Source of the DNA: Leptodontidium sp. MPI-SDFR-AT-0119
Taxonomy: Eukaryota > Ascomycota > Leotiomycetes > Helotiales > Leptodontidiaceae
Reading direction: 5' to 3'
Assembly (NCBI GenBank): GCA_020726505.1
Contig: JAHLEZ010000023.1
Coordinates: forward strand, 434,001-498,000
DNA: 64,000 nucleotides
Positions 24,101 to 36,710 of the stretch are shown here, in pieces (the stretch's first letter is position 1; each line of letters begins with the position of its first letter). The notes below the pieces were generated by a model that saw only the letters and a program-made list of their open reading frames with translations, did not search any database and had not been told where the DNA came from. The translations under genes and the position numbers were made by a program.

Positions 24101-27100
24101 ACTTAACGGACGAACAGCGAAGCTCCCTGGTATTGACCAAATTGCTGGCCCAACAATATCAACAGTTCCGTTCAGGGCGAAAATCAACCGATATCAGTCG
24201 GTGGAAGAGTACCTCAAGTCAATCCAAGACCAAGTCCTCAACATCCTCCCGTTTGCGCAATTCGGACTGCAGAACATCAGACGGCTGAGTGAAGATGCTG
24301 TATCCGCTTGCAAGTTTCGAAGTCTGCTTCTAGTGCAGGCAGCCAATAGGCCTGCAGATTCAAGCAAGCTCATCCTAGAAAGGAGCTTTGCATTTCCTGT
24401 TATGGATTTTGCGATTGTAATGGAGTGTGAAGTTAGCAAAGAAGGAATCGACATGCGAGCAACATTCGATCACAATGTCCTCTCTCAGCTTCAAGTCAAT
24501 AGAATGTTTCTACAAATGGAGGATATTCTGCGACGGATCATGTCGCGAACACCATCGATGCGTGTGCTGGATTTGCAAAGCATTTCTGAAGCAGATATTT
24601 CACAAGCCTTACAGTGGAATGACAGCAGATACCCTCTGAAGGATGTTTCTTTACGTGTCCATGATCTGGTCAAACAGAACGCAATGGACCATGGCTCTAG
24701 AATTGCAATACATGCATGGGATGGAGACTTGACTTACGAAGCCCTCAACACCCGCGCAGATTGCCTTGCTGCCCATTTACAAATTCATCATGATGTAACC
24801 TCGGATTCATTCGTCGCGGTTACGTTTGAGAAGTCGAAGTGGGCTGTCGTCTCTTTGCTTGCAGTCCTCAAAGCTGGAGGTATCTGCGTACCTTTGGATC
24901 CCACGTCTGATAACAGCACGGACGCCATCTTCGATGCTCTGAATGGTACACCTCAAATTATCTTGACTTCTCGATCACGTTTAAAAAAGTACACATGCCC
25001 TACGGCGGTTCTAGAAATCGATGAGCAAATGATCGAAGGCCTTGATGATGCTAAATTTTCGAGCTTACAGCCCAAATCGAGTGCTGCTGCATTCATCCTG
25101 TTCAAGGCATCCAAATCCGATATTCCACAACGCATCGTCCTTAGCCACAATGAATTTTGTTCAAATCTCTTATCCTGGGGCAAATTCGTTCAGCGCGGCA
25201 CACAATCTCGGGTGCTCATGAACGCTGGATGCACATCTTACAGCGGCATTGCAGAAGTGTTTTCAACACTCATTCTGGGCGGATGTCTCTGTATTCCAAC
25301 GGGAAGCACCAAGGGCTTAGCCGAGGAGATGAGGTCTTTGAATGCAAACGAGTTGTCAGTGACGCCAAGTCTTGCTCTATGGCTTCGGCCAGCGGATATC
25401 CCGAGCTTGAAGACTTTGATCACTACCGGAGAGCCTTTGACTAAAGAACTGATAAACACCTGGCATGACCATGTCAAACTTGTCAACCTGTACAAGTGTG
25501 CAGAGATGACTGGATATTGTTTCGGTGCATGTGACATCCGACGTGGAGATCCTCCTGGGAATATCGGACAGTGGTCTGATACTTCGGCATGGATAATACA
25601 TCCCGATGATGCCAACACACTCATTCCTCTGGGAGGAATCGGGGAGCTGGTGGTTGAAATCAAAAGTCCTTGGCGAAAGGACCTACGCACTCGAGATACA
25701 TTTCTTGAGAATCCGACATGGGCAACATCGCTCAAGCAAGATATGAACCGAGGGCTCATCAGAACTGGAGACCTGGCGACCTATGATACTCGTGGCTCTC
25801 TAACTTTGGTGGGTAGGAAGCGAAATGATATTGAGATTGATGGTCATCGCGTAGACATTTCAGATGTTGAAAATCGACTGCAGGAAGTTGTGCCATCATC
25901 TGTAGCGGTCGCGGTCGTTTCCATACACTCGAAAGACAACAGAAAGTCTCAATTAGTGGCCTTTCTGGGATTTGAGTGTGATATGGGAGAGAATGCTCTA
26001 GACAGCTTCCTTGCCCAAACGGGCAGAGACTTCAAAGAACTGCTCAAGATTGTAGATTCTGCAGAGACCAAGCTCAAATCATTGTTGCCAAGTCACTCCA
26101 GACCATCTGTAAGTTCAAGCAGATATTCATTACTTGACTGCAACTGACCTGGTAGGAATACTTCCCGGTCCGCAGCATACCACTGACTGCTTCTGGTAAG
26201 ATCGACCGACAGAAGCTGGAGATTTTGGGCTCATCTCTTACACCTATCCGACCACTCGGCTTAGATCGCCATACCGCAGATCTGGATACAAGATTACCCC
26301 TGACAAAGATGGAGAGACGAATTTCCGAATTGTGGAAAACTTTACTTGAAGTCGAGGATGTTGGGGGTGAAGACAACTTCTTCCAGCTTGGCGGTGGCAG
26401 TGTACTTGCTATGAGATTGGTATCCATGGCTAGAAGCAACGGGCTCACTTTGACTGTCAGCGGAATTTTCAATAAGCCAACACTGAGAGAAATTGCTTCG
26501 ACAGCACAGCAGAAAACTGACACGGCCGATATCGCACCATTTGCCCTGCTGCCAGGTCTCGACATCACGATTCTCCGCCGCCAAGCTGCCTCTCAGTGCA
26601 ACGTGGAGCCACATATGATTGAAGACATCTATCCGTGCTCGTTTTTTCAACTCCATTATGTTACTGGGTACCCAGAAGCATGCAGTGACCCGAAAGTAGA
26701 CCCGTGGCATTGGCAATCCCAAGGTGCTTACTCGCTTCCACCACATCTCGATCTCAACAGATTTCAAGACGTCTGGAACATGGCGGTTCGACGACATCCA
26801 GTTCTTCGCACACGACTGATCCACACGTCGTCGGGTATCCTCCAAGTTGTACTGAAGTCTTCTAAGCAGATGAAATGGAACAGTGGCAATGATCTGACGG
26901 AGTATCTTCTGCGAGATCAAGTGGACTACATGACATTCGGCCAAGAACTTCTCCGTCTCGGAATTGTTCAATCTGAGGCTTCAAATGAGAGGTTCTTCAT
27001 CTTCACAGCTCAGCACATCATCTACGATGCATTCATGCGGAGCATGCTTTTTAAAGAGGTTGAAGCTGCATACTTCAAGGGGCACTTCCCCGATACTCCT

Positions 27101-27895
27101 CTACCGAGGATGAACAAATTCATCAACTACATCACACAAACAGACAAGCAAGCAGCGACAAAATTCTGGACTTCGTATCTTGAAGGTGCTGAAACGAAAC
27201 CATTTCTCAATACTTTCGATACATCTGGCGGTATTCTAAATGTGTCTGAGAAGAGAATGACGACGGCCAGTGTGAAAACGGGGCAGCAAAGCTTGGCAGA
27301 AGTCACACTGCCAACAATCATCGAAGTCGCCAGTGCCCTTGCAATTGCACATATGGTGGAGTGCCGAGATGTTGTGTTCTATTCTGATCGCTCTGGTCGA
27401 AATCTCCCCGTGGAAGGCATTCAAGACCTCATTGGACCGACGACTCTTTTTCTTCCCGTTCGAGTTCACATTGACCCGAAGCAGAAAATACATGGACTGC
27501 TCTGTCAGTGCCAGAGGATAAAGAGTGCTATGATACCTCACGAACATCTTGGCTTCTTGGAACTAAGAGAGATGGATCATCTGAAGGCTATGTTGAGGAA
27601 CTCTCTGAATATAAACATCACTCCAAAGGGTATAGCGTCGAGCAGCAAAGGATGGGGACTGGAGCTTCAAAGCTCCCATCTGACACTTTGCGATGACCCT
27701 TTCGGGATCAACGTAAACCTGCACGACGACAGAATTGACTGGCTGATATATTTCGATGAGCGATATATTTCCGTGGAGAAAGTCGAGAGACTACTAGACA
27801 ATATCAGACTTGTTTTCTTTGAGCTTGTAAATGCGGAGGATGGAGCGGCCGTCGCGGGGATCTTCGGAACCCTGACAAATGGCCTGGCCATGTGA
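21163..27895 (+). CDS. NPS6: NRPS with A-T-C-dA-T-C order, NPS6/SidD-like siderophore synthetase, 2200 aa
   Basis: Three exons, 21163-21727, 21811-26108 and 26156-27895; introns of 83 and 47 nt, phases joining. A1 (about 25-545) has YIFTSGSTGSPKG, AYGPTEG, YRTGDLA and VDNQVKIRGQRLE. T1 has FFSIGGDSVLAIRL (Ser618). C1 (about 675-1110) has YSCSPMQEGL and HHALVDGW (819). A2 (about 1135-1640) keeps the fold but has FILFKASKSDIP in place of the ATP-binding loop and LYKCAEM in place of the A5 motif, so it is probably inactive; the A10 lysine PLTASGKIDR remains. T2 reads FFQLGGGSVLAMRL (Ser1703). C2 has QHIIYDA instead of HHxxxDG, keeping the catalytic His and Asp. This order is that of NPS6/SidD, which iteratively joins acylated N5-hydroxyornithine into extracellular hydroxamate siderophores. 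The divergent ABC transporter fits. Product identity is inferred. Confidence 0.85.
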
Positions 27896-28581
27896 GTAAA
27901 GAAAAGGACGGGAATGAATCATGATCAAACTTCCAGGCTTACTCCACGTTGTTGACCCCTTTGGTGAACGAGGATCAACCCATGCCCAACCACCAAAACA
28001 TCTCCGAGAGGCTGCCGAAGATTAGCCGAGAGAACTAGCAGCACTGATTGGCCAATTGCTTCGCTTCAGGCAATCCTCCTTGGTGAGTAAGCATTCAGCA
28101 TCCCTCCCTTCACATCAAGACATCATTTCTCTCTTACTACGACTGAGATCATCTCGCCCTTAACGTAGTCCCGCATTCGTCCTCAAATTTTTGAGAGTTT
28201 ATAAGCATGTTCCAAGCGAGTGGTCTATCATACGACCCAGGATTGCGAATCGACTAGCCCCGGAAACCCACAAGGCATAATATATGCGACTATTGCGTAA
28301 TACCTCAACAACCTATGATAGGAACTTCTCCGCGAAATACATCGCAGAATCCATAAGATAAGGATATCCGCTATCATGGTAGTGGCGATTATTTCGGACT
28401 TAAATGCCGGAGTGGGATGTGGTGGTCAGGACTTTCGTCTTGCGTAATTGTGCCCAGCGATGAGAACACTTCTTGGCACCCCAGTCAAGATCAAACTCTG
28501 TAGTACAAGTACAGCCTCACTTGTCTTGGGATTTGCTTCTACAGGTATCAACCATCGAAGCCAATTTCTCGCAAAGACACT
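27896..28581. other. Intergenic between NRPS and MFS gene
   Basis: NRPS 3' region and presumed promoter of the MFS gene. No coding frame supported. Confidence 0.4.
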
Positions 28582-30738
28582 ATGGGACGGCCCGACGATG
28601 ACATTCGGCCAATTGGCATCGACGAAGAAGCTGCACGGAATGACTCCCAAGAACAATTGGTGGCTAAGCCCAGAACTTGGAAAAGCTATGTTTGGGATAC
28701 ATGGGAACTTCCGAAAGAAGAGAGATGGCTTCTATTCAAGGTCGATGCGTTCGTGTTAACCTTTGCCTCGGTACGTGCTGCAACTACGATCGGAGCCATT
28801 TCCAATGCCTACATCCTGACTTCTCAATATAGATTGGATACTTCCTAAAGAATCTCGACCAAACAAACGTGAACAATGCTTTTCTCAGTGGCATGAAAGA
28901 GGACCTGAACATGTACAGCAATGAACTTGTCACCTCCGTTTCAATTTGGACCGTTGGATATGTCATAGGTCAAATACGTACGTCCCAACTACAAGAGAGC
29001 TCATGCCAAGTCCCCTTCCGTACTTTGCTTTGTCGGATCTTGCTGATTTTTTTGGCAGCTTCTAACTTACTGCTGACGCGCGTCTCCCCACGATGGGTCA
29101 TCCCCTCATTGGAGGTTGGGTGGGGAATTGCTACCATCTGTACTTCACGAGTTACCAGCTACAAGTCACTCTACGCACTTCGTTTCCTGGTTGGACTTTT
29201 TGAGTAAGCATACATCTAATTCTTTGATAGTTACATGCTAATCGTTTCCCAGGTCTGGATTCTACCCAGGTATTCATTACATGCTCGGATCATGGTACAC
29301 GCCACGCGAGATCGGAAAGCGAGCAATGATATTCTGGCTTGCTGGATCAATTGGCCAGATGTTCAGTGGTTTCTTGCAAGCAGCGGCATACAAGAACTTG
29401 AATGGCGTTCACGGCCATGAAGGTTGGAGATGGCTGTTCATCATCGATGGCATCATTACGATTCCTCTGGCTGTCATGGGCTACGCTTTCTTCCCCAATC
29501 TTCCACAAGGCGGTGTCAAAACATGGTGGACTACTCAAAAAGAGCACGAGTTGTCGATTTCGAGATTAAAAGCAGTGGGACGTGCAGGAAAGCAACCTTG
29601 GACCCGCGCCAAGGCTAAGAGAATTGCCCTCAGCTGGCACACTTATGTCCTTCGTAAGTGTCCCGATCCCTCCTTGAAAATGCTTCTGACACCTCCCAGC
29701 TATGCTGTACGTCATCTGGAACAATGCGAATGCACAGCTAGCAATGGGTTTCTGGTTGAAGAGTTTCAATTCAAAGACCCACCCTCCCGTGCCAGGAGTT
29801 ACCTTTTCGGTTCCTGAGATCAATAACTGTAAGTTTTACTGAGGAGCAAGACTTCAAATCGATACTGAGAAGATATATAGTGCCACTGGTAACCACCGGA
29901 ATATTTGTGGCGATGTCTCTAGCCTGGGCATGGCTTGACGACGGACCCCTCCGTGCAAGGCGTTATCCGTTCATCTATCTTGGAGCTGTCATAAGCGTGA
30001 GTCGTATTACTTTCTCTCATCTCACTCTTTTCCTACCCGCTTTCATCCATATTTTGCTTGGAAACTAACAACTTTTGAACCTAGTTGATATTCTGTGTCT
30101 TGTTACGCCAACTGCCTCTGTATTCTAACTTGTTTCAACGGAAAATGATATATTGGTTCGCGAACATCGGAGTAAGTGCTGACTATTGGCTCAAGAAAAA
30201 CTCAATATCATTACAGATGTCCAGACAACTAACTACGTTTCTAGGCAGGTGCAGGTCCACTCATTCTGAGCTGGATCAACGAAATCTGCTCGGATGATAC
30301 GGAAAAGAGAGCTTTACTTGTCGCTGCGGGTAACGATCTTGCCTACGTCGTACAGGCAGTTGTATGTATTGAGTGCTTTTTCGAGCGGTAATGAAGCTTA
30401 CAAATTTCGCAGGCCCCCAATTTTGTTTGGAAGACAGTAGAATTCCCAGCAGCGCGGAAAGGATATCTATGGTCAATTGTCCTAAATATTCTGCTCAGTA
30501 AGTTCAATCACTCCTAGCACAACGAACCTGACCCCCCCTCCTAATGGAAGCAACTGCGTCTAACATCTTTCTAGTCTTCTGGACTGCACTCATTCAAACC
30601 CTTCTCTGGCGTGACAGAAAACTCGCGGCAAAATCTGAAACCGCAGGTTCATTGGCGGATAGTGACGACCTGGCGGCTCCAGGAAGTGACTATGATGAGA
30701 AGAAGGCGGTTCGTACAGAGATCAGTTCGCCCACTTGA
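28582..30738 (+). CDS. MFS transporter, anion:cation symporter (allantoate/pantothenate permease-like), 525 aa
   Basis: Ten exons: 28582-28770, 28833-28977, 29059-29203, 29253-29653, 29700-29828, 29881-29996, 30085-30171, 30245-30361, 30413-30497 and 30575-30738. Every intron is GT-AG, and all phases join into one frame. Family signs are FLKNLDQTNVNNAFLSGMKED in the first helix-loop, ALRFLVGLFESGFYPGIHYM, LGSWYTPREIGKRA and GWRWLFIIDGIITIPLAV, a pattern of fungal ACS-family permeases such as Seo1/Dal5/Liz1. About 12 membrane helices are expected in the plasma membrane. It lacks the longer 14-helix layout of siderophore-iron transporters, so it is unlikely to take up the product of the adjacent NRPS; uptake of a vitamin, ureide or organic anion is more likely. 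The C-terminus is hydrophilic and acidic. Confidence 0.93.
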
Positions 30739-31059
30739 TCAAGAGACTTGTGCTAGAGGACTACTTCACCAGGCGGGGTACGACTCCTAGATTGGGTTTT
30801 AGGGATGTAGGCAAAGACGAGCAACTTCCAGACCGTTGACAGAAGGGCGCGTGAATCCGGGTCAAGGAGGATGATATTACCTTCTATTACTGAAATAAAC
30901 TATTCATTGCCTATCAATCAAGTCAGATCTCCGAATTCACCGCCGTCTATGAATTTGCACGCGCTCGCCTTACCGCCTCGCCCGAACGTCTAATATCTTG
31001 ATATAATTTTCTCCTCGCCAAACTCTTCGTCAGCCAAGATACCACACCCCGACATCGAA
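30739..31059. other. Intergenic
   Basis: Presumed 3' region of the MFS gene. One GCGGGGTA is present near 30774. Nothing else supported. Confidence 0.4.
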
Positions 31060-31816
31060 ATGGGAGGTATTTTGAGCAGCAGGGCGATCGTCCTTTAGGA
31101 TATAGAGGACGAAGCCCCTCAAGTCAACAAGGTGGCTGCCCATGAAATGACCGAAGGCGAGCTCGCTCAAGCCAACAAGACAGCCCTAAAAGCCAAGAAG
31201 GAGAGAATTGACCAAGCCCTGACTGAGCTTCAATAGGTAAGTTTGATTCCAGGATACTGAGAGCTCCGAAGAGGTAACAACAATTCAGAAGTTTGAAGAG
31301 ACAAAACTGATGATCGATCGCGAGCTTGCCAACAGCAACACCACAACTCCAGAATGTGTCAAAGCAGCCGAACAGGCCATCAAGGATATCAATCTAACAA
31401 CAACCTGGGCCTATCACACAACCGAGATGTTGAAGTCGAAGTCGCAGCGAGGGCAAGAAGACCACCGATATCGCTATGCTCAGTCTCGATTCGTAAGACA
31501 CAACATCTTCGCCTTATTGCATGAACATCTGCTAACTTTGGAATAGATCTCCTGCAACACTGCGGAGGGGATTCTCAAAGCGATGGAGGACGATCCAAAA
31601 TACGTGCTCACCATTCGACAAATGGGCATCTTGAAGGAGCAGTTTGATATAACGACGATTGCATACGCCAGGTCTTGCAGGAGAAGGTTGATACGAAAGA
31701 TGGCGCCTGTCCTCAGAAGTAGATTTGACATTGGATTTGAACATCTAATGCTTGCGATTGGGATAGGATTTGATGTGGGCAAGATTAGCAAGTCCATTGA
31801 ACTAATGGGTGGATAG
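31060..31816 (+). pseudogene. Small pseudogene of unknown family
   Basis: A frame starting MGGILSSRAIVL at 31060 has TAG at 31096-31098 (codon 13), continues with protein-like EMTEGELAQANKTALKAKKE, and meets a second TAG at 31234-31236 immediately before a good GTAAGT splice donor. After an intron ending near 31289 the same protein continues with KFEETKLMIDRELANSN, and after another intron (about 31495-31545) with ISCNTAEGILKAMEDDPKYV. The second and third parts also seem to differ in frame near 31445. Both TAGs could be GAG codons changed by one base. The start MGG could be an N-myristoylation site. I do not recognise the family. Confidence 0.5.
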
Positions 31817-33671
31817 TTTGATATGCAGTTCCCCAATACAAAACGCCATTGAACGGAATGCTCTTAAAGAGTTTTGGCTTGCACTATCACTGCGATGATT
31901 TAATTATTTCGACAAATTATTTGCGTGTGTTTGCTCCGAGGCAAGATCTGGACGGTTCTTTCCAATTGCTTTTCCACAGTCTCAGTGGTGGAGGTTTCTC
32001 GGGATTTTTGGTCAATTGAAGTGAGTAGGAAACAATTTGCTTAGATCGCAACTATTTCCAAGATCTGATGTAGAACATCCTCAACTTGTTTGGCATTTTT
32101 GTCTTGATGTCGTGGTGTAAAATTCAAGTGATGATTGCATATTTGGGTTTGCACATCCGGTACAATCGCCCAAATCCTTCAGGGGGCTTCAGGCTACTCC
32201 AGGCAAGTGCGGGGTAATTTTCAGCTCAACGCGGGGTAACTCATCGCCAACCGCGACCGCTGGAGGAAAATCATGAGCGCTAAATTATAGGCCGTGTTTA
32301 CCACAAAATGGCCGCCGCATCATCAAACCAAATTGGCAATCATCATCCAAAGGACCCTTATTCATAATTGAGTTGTATATTTACCATCGGGTGCTCTAAG
32401 AAAGACTTTCCTGATTGTTACGGCAAAACGGATGGGAGCAAATTTGAAGTACTAATTGTCTGCAACTGCCCCGAGGCCAACAGTTTGGAGTTTTGCCTCG
32501 AAGGCATGTTTGTATTAGTAAATAATCTAGTGGCTAGGTGCTAGAAAAGCTATCCCTTCGAAGTACTTTTCCTGTACTACTTCCTAAACAACGAGACCTT
32601 CAACGCGTGATCTATTGCTGGAACAAAGTGTTAGGAGGGCCTCTCTACTATTATTGTTGCAAAGAAGAGAGGAGCAAAGAGAAGAGGAAGGTTTTTGCTG
32701 GATGCAACCATTCAAGGAATAAATTCACAACACAAATAACCCAAACCAAAACGAAATGGTCAACCCTCTTGATAAAATCTAAGACTTAGAAAGAGATAAA
32801 GGTATCTGCAAGTCTTTGTCATTCCTTGGAGATTCATATCAATCGACAACTGGATAGGAGTCTTTGCAGAAAGACCACAACTGGCTGGTGAGCCACCATC
32901 GGAACCCCATTATTTGACTGGTGCCTTCAATTTGAATTCTGCCTTTGGTGTGTTTATATAGTTCTTCTATCTGCAAATCTACTGTTAAGGCTCTTGACTT
33001 GCTTTTGGGACTCTGTGTATAGTTTCTAAATTTAATGGAGCTCTCAATCCAGGTTTAGTATGACGCATGAGATTGTGTTCCTAGGACTACTCTCTCCTGT
33101 AAACAATCAGCACGTAAAATGATACCGATGCCGATGGGCCAAGCTAATGGTGAGAGTATTTTGCTGCGCGGTATCTGCCAATCTCGGCTAATCCTATTCA
33201 AGAAGTCAACAACACTAACAGACTAGTCCTAGTCTGGTGCTTTACTTTGTATCGAGTGGGGTCAGAAGCTTCACTGCTTTCGAGTTGATTGGATGCCCTT
33301 CTAAAATATTAGAATGACTATAAACCTGAGAGTCTAGTCGGAAACAAACTACAGCCAGCTTTCCTTTCAACGACCTGCAGTCTTGAATACCAAACCTGAA
33401 GAGAACCAACCCAAAGAAATGCATACCGGAAATCTTTGAGGTGTACTAACCGACTTACACCACAACGCGCTCTTGCTACTTTTTACCACACTTCGCGAAC
33501 ACTAAGTAGACTTCCGCTGGTTCCTGGTATCCTAATTTTGCTGACAGCGACTCAAGGCACCTCAAAGCCTCCCAACATCTATGCGGCTCTCCGATCTACT
33601 ATTAGCCCCAACACTCAAGTCAGTCATAACATACTCAAATAGAACCTCCACGACAGCGAGAACCAGTTCCA
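31817..33671. other. Long intergenic region with GCGGGGTA pair
   Basis: No gene supported over 1.85 kb. Two GCGGGGTAA copies lie 22 bases apart near 32210-32240, in a context (AAGTGCGGGGTAA) shared with the copy near 7048. This may be a transposon remnant. Confidence 0.45.
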
Positions 33672-35328
33672 ATGGCACCAGAACACGAGATTACTGGTGG
33701 CGCGCATGTCAACATGTCTTCAACATTCATATGGCTCAAGCCCGATATCGTTAGCAAGCTTCAGGAATTTGATGAGACTTTCGCCCTGTATTTACTTGGT
33801 CTTCTTGAGCACGAAGCGACATCCATTCAAGGAGAAAGGCAAAGACACGGCGAAGAGATTTTTCGACTTCAGTCAATAGGTTCTTCCGGGCAGACACACA
33901 GTACCACCAGCTACCACATTGAAGCATATGATGGAGCTTCTACCAATTGTGACAAATCCTCCAAGGAGAATTCGGTTTCGGGGCTCGAGGAGAAGGAGGA
34001 GGAGGAAGAGGGACCAGGACTAGAGGTCGACGCAACGATGGCGTCCATGCAGAACACCTTTCCTCCCGCCAGAGAACAAACACTTCAAAGCTGCGACGAT
34101 AGCAGCTGAGCTTCCTCAGCCAAACCATATCTGTGGGATAGAAAACTGACCCAAACCTCGTCCACGAACTGCTACGCCTGCGACGAGAAGCTCCAGAAGC
34201 AAAGCACGGAAATAATAGAGCTTCGAGCGAAGATTTAGGACAACGCTAAGATGTTCGCGAACTTCTCGGAAATTGCGGTGCGAACAAGCGCTGCCCAAGA
34301 AAAGAGGCTCAAAGACGTTGAGGAACTACTTGTCAAATTGGAACAGGAAAAGAAAGAGTTGGAACAAAAAGCAGCAGATGATACCCTAGAGACCAACAAG
34401 GATAGGGAAAACTTGGAGGAGTCGAGGAAGACAACAACGGGCTTGACTCTGAAGCACACTTCGGCCACACGATACGAGAACCATCACCAGAAGAAGCTCG
34501 CACTGGAGCAAAGGAGGAAATACGAAGTACTTTCACACTTGGAAATCGTCGCTGCACTTGCCAAGGAACGTTTGGTCCAGGTAAAGTGTCTTGAGACCAA
34601 GTTAAGATCCAAGACACAGTCGAAGCTCGACGAGATCAAGATATACCAAGGGCAGCAAATCATATCAAAATCCACAGCAAATGAAAAGGCCAGAATAGCG
34701 GATGATCAAAATCCAGTGGCCGAAAATGAAGCACAAATTGCACCAGACCGAGCTCAATCAGCAGCAGATCCGATACCAGAAGAAGACAAACAGTTACAAA
34801 AAGACTACGACGTGCAAACAAAAGCTCTTGCCACAGCCCAACGCTACCTTCTCATTCTCGAACCGGTGGTCAAGATGGCAGCCAAGATTAGATTGCGGTT
34901 CTGGGTCTCTGGAAAGCCAAAGATTGGCGATAGAGAAGTGATCTGCGAATCTGGTAATCGGGCGGCACATGATGGAAATTTGGAGACTGACATGGCATGG
35001 CATGGCATTGCTAGCTTCAGGATTCATAAAAGCGGACCGGCTGAGTGTTTTTAGGTTGGTGTATGACTTCGATCCCTGCCGATATATCCCATCCTACTCG
35101 GGTTTGGAGGATTTAGAGCTTTCCAGTACTGCGATCGACTTGCTCGACATGCGCGCAACCATCTCAACTCACATTCTTGTTGAACCTACCGATCCCGATG
35201 TTGCTACAGCCGTCACAAACTTCCTCTCCTTGCATAATGAGTGGAAGGTAGTATGCATCTACGCAGGTCGGAGGGCCAGAGGGACATGGGACCAGGACTC
35301 GAGGATGGGACGTGGCGTCTGTAGATAA
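33672..35328 (+). pseudogene. Decayed paralogue of the coiled-coil gene at 36711
   Basis: One frame from ATG 33672 runs to 35054 but is cut by TGA at 34107-34109 and TAG at 34236-34238. Its middle part LTQTSSTNCYACDEK matches STQTKSCCAECEVK near the start of the intact gene at 36711, and ICESGNRAAHDGNLETD matches INEEGNRMAHDGDLVAD near its end. After 34990 the frame moves by one: three ATGGC units at 34992-35006 appear to contain two extra copies, and without them the frame would read straight into LLASGFIKADRLSVFRLV, which aligns with the intact copy. The central 34251-34650 part is charged and heptad-like, as in a coiled coil. The first 145 residues have no match in the intact copy, so they may be a separate exon or gene. 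Confidence 0.7.
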
Positions 35329-36710
35329 TGAGCCGAGTATTGAGAAAATGCGTGGCTTTGTTGGACAGGTTCGACGTTATGAAAGACAGCTCAGAATGCG
35401 CAAAGAGTAACACTTCGACATTCCTGGTCGGAAAGAAATCAGCATCAGTGAAAACCTTGTCAACAGTTGTACATCAGATGTTTGGGTTTTGTCCGTTGGA
35501 GATTCCATCCGAGCCAGATATGTTTGGTGTTTGACAGTGTAACAATGATGGATTTCAAGAAGGAGATAGGAAGGTCAAAACAACTTCAGGTAAATCAGAG
35601 CTTCGGCAGTCAAGCTTGATAGATAAAGTTCCATCATTCATAAGACTGGGATAGGCATATGACCAATTGCCGTATTTACCAGATAATCCGTGGTCTTTCT
35701 ATCGCATCAAGTGTTGAGACAAAGTAACAAGTGGCCACACCAACCTTAATGTGTACTCCAATGCCAGCACTCTAGTCGGCCGAGTCAAGACCGTGAAAAC
35801 ATCAAAAAAATTGAAAGATTTAGGCGACAGGTGCGATTATATTCGAAGATGCATCGATGGTAAAGTCCAAAGGGTTCTGGGAACGGTCTTTTCAAATGTA
35901 CTGAAGTGAGAACAGTATTCTTGATGGGAAAAATGGCGCAACAACAGGTTTCTCGATACAGAGGAGAGTTGTGGATAGAGCGGGCATGAAACTTAACTAC
36001 GTTGAGAAAGGTGAATTAGAGGATGGGCTGTCTACCTTGCCAATAGGATATTGCGTCTACTTGTGTGTGTCGCAAGCCAATGTAGCAATGCGAATGAATT
36101 GGAGAAGAAAAAGAGAATATGGTGGAGACTTTTTGAGACTTTTCCTTGTCCTTTTGAATACGACAAGGAACCACTCCTGGCATCTAAGGAGAGTCATAAA
36201 TTAACGAGATAGTTTAGTTAAAGGGAGAGCGCATACAGCCTTGTGGGATTCTCAAATTCACATTCGCCAAGTTGTTTGTTGTGAATGCTAAGCGAGGACG
36301 ACCTCCGCCCCCTGTCCACGACATTTCTATACATACTTGCGACATCGCCACCCGCCAAACTAGGCACTTGCCTGCAAGGCTATGTAATCGGTATTTCAGA
36401 AGAACTTGTCGCAGCAGCTCTTGTACTAGTGTCTAGCCTGCCCTTGTACCCTAACCCATCTTCCTCGATATCCAACAAAAGCTTTCGAGCCCGCATCCTC
36501 AAATTTTCCCACAAAACCCACAACCAAGCTACATCTTCACACCCCGCACCAGATTGACCGTTTCCTCCAAAGTCTTTCGAACAGGTTAATCTTTGCTTTC
36601 ATCGCGGCCCGCATGTCCGACTCCAGCGTCGAACTCCAACGAAACAACGAGGCCTCCTCGCAAGCATCTCTTCATATACCACTTCAATACACGGACGGGG
36701 CGTAGTCACA
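35329..36710. other. Intergenic between the two coiled-coil paralogues
   Basis: No gene supported. Short open frames at 35971-36204 and 36285-36557 have no recognisable motif. The stretch before 36711 should contain the promoter of the intact copy. Confidence 0.4.

Noticed and set aside
28582..30738. MFS gene as siderophore-iron transporter of the NRPS locus
   Set aside because: Motifs and length fit the 12-helix anion:cation symporter family, not the longer 14-helix siderophore transporters.
36285..36557. Possible 90-residue protein upstream of the coiled-coil gene
   Set aside because: No motif, no homologous stretch in the paralogous copy and no splice link to the gene at 36711.
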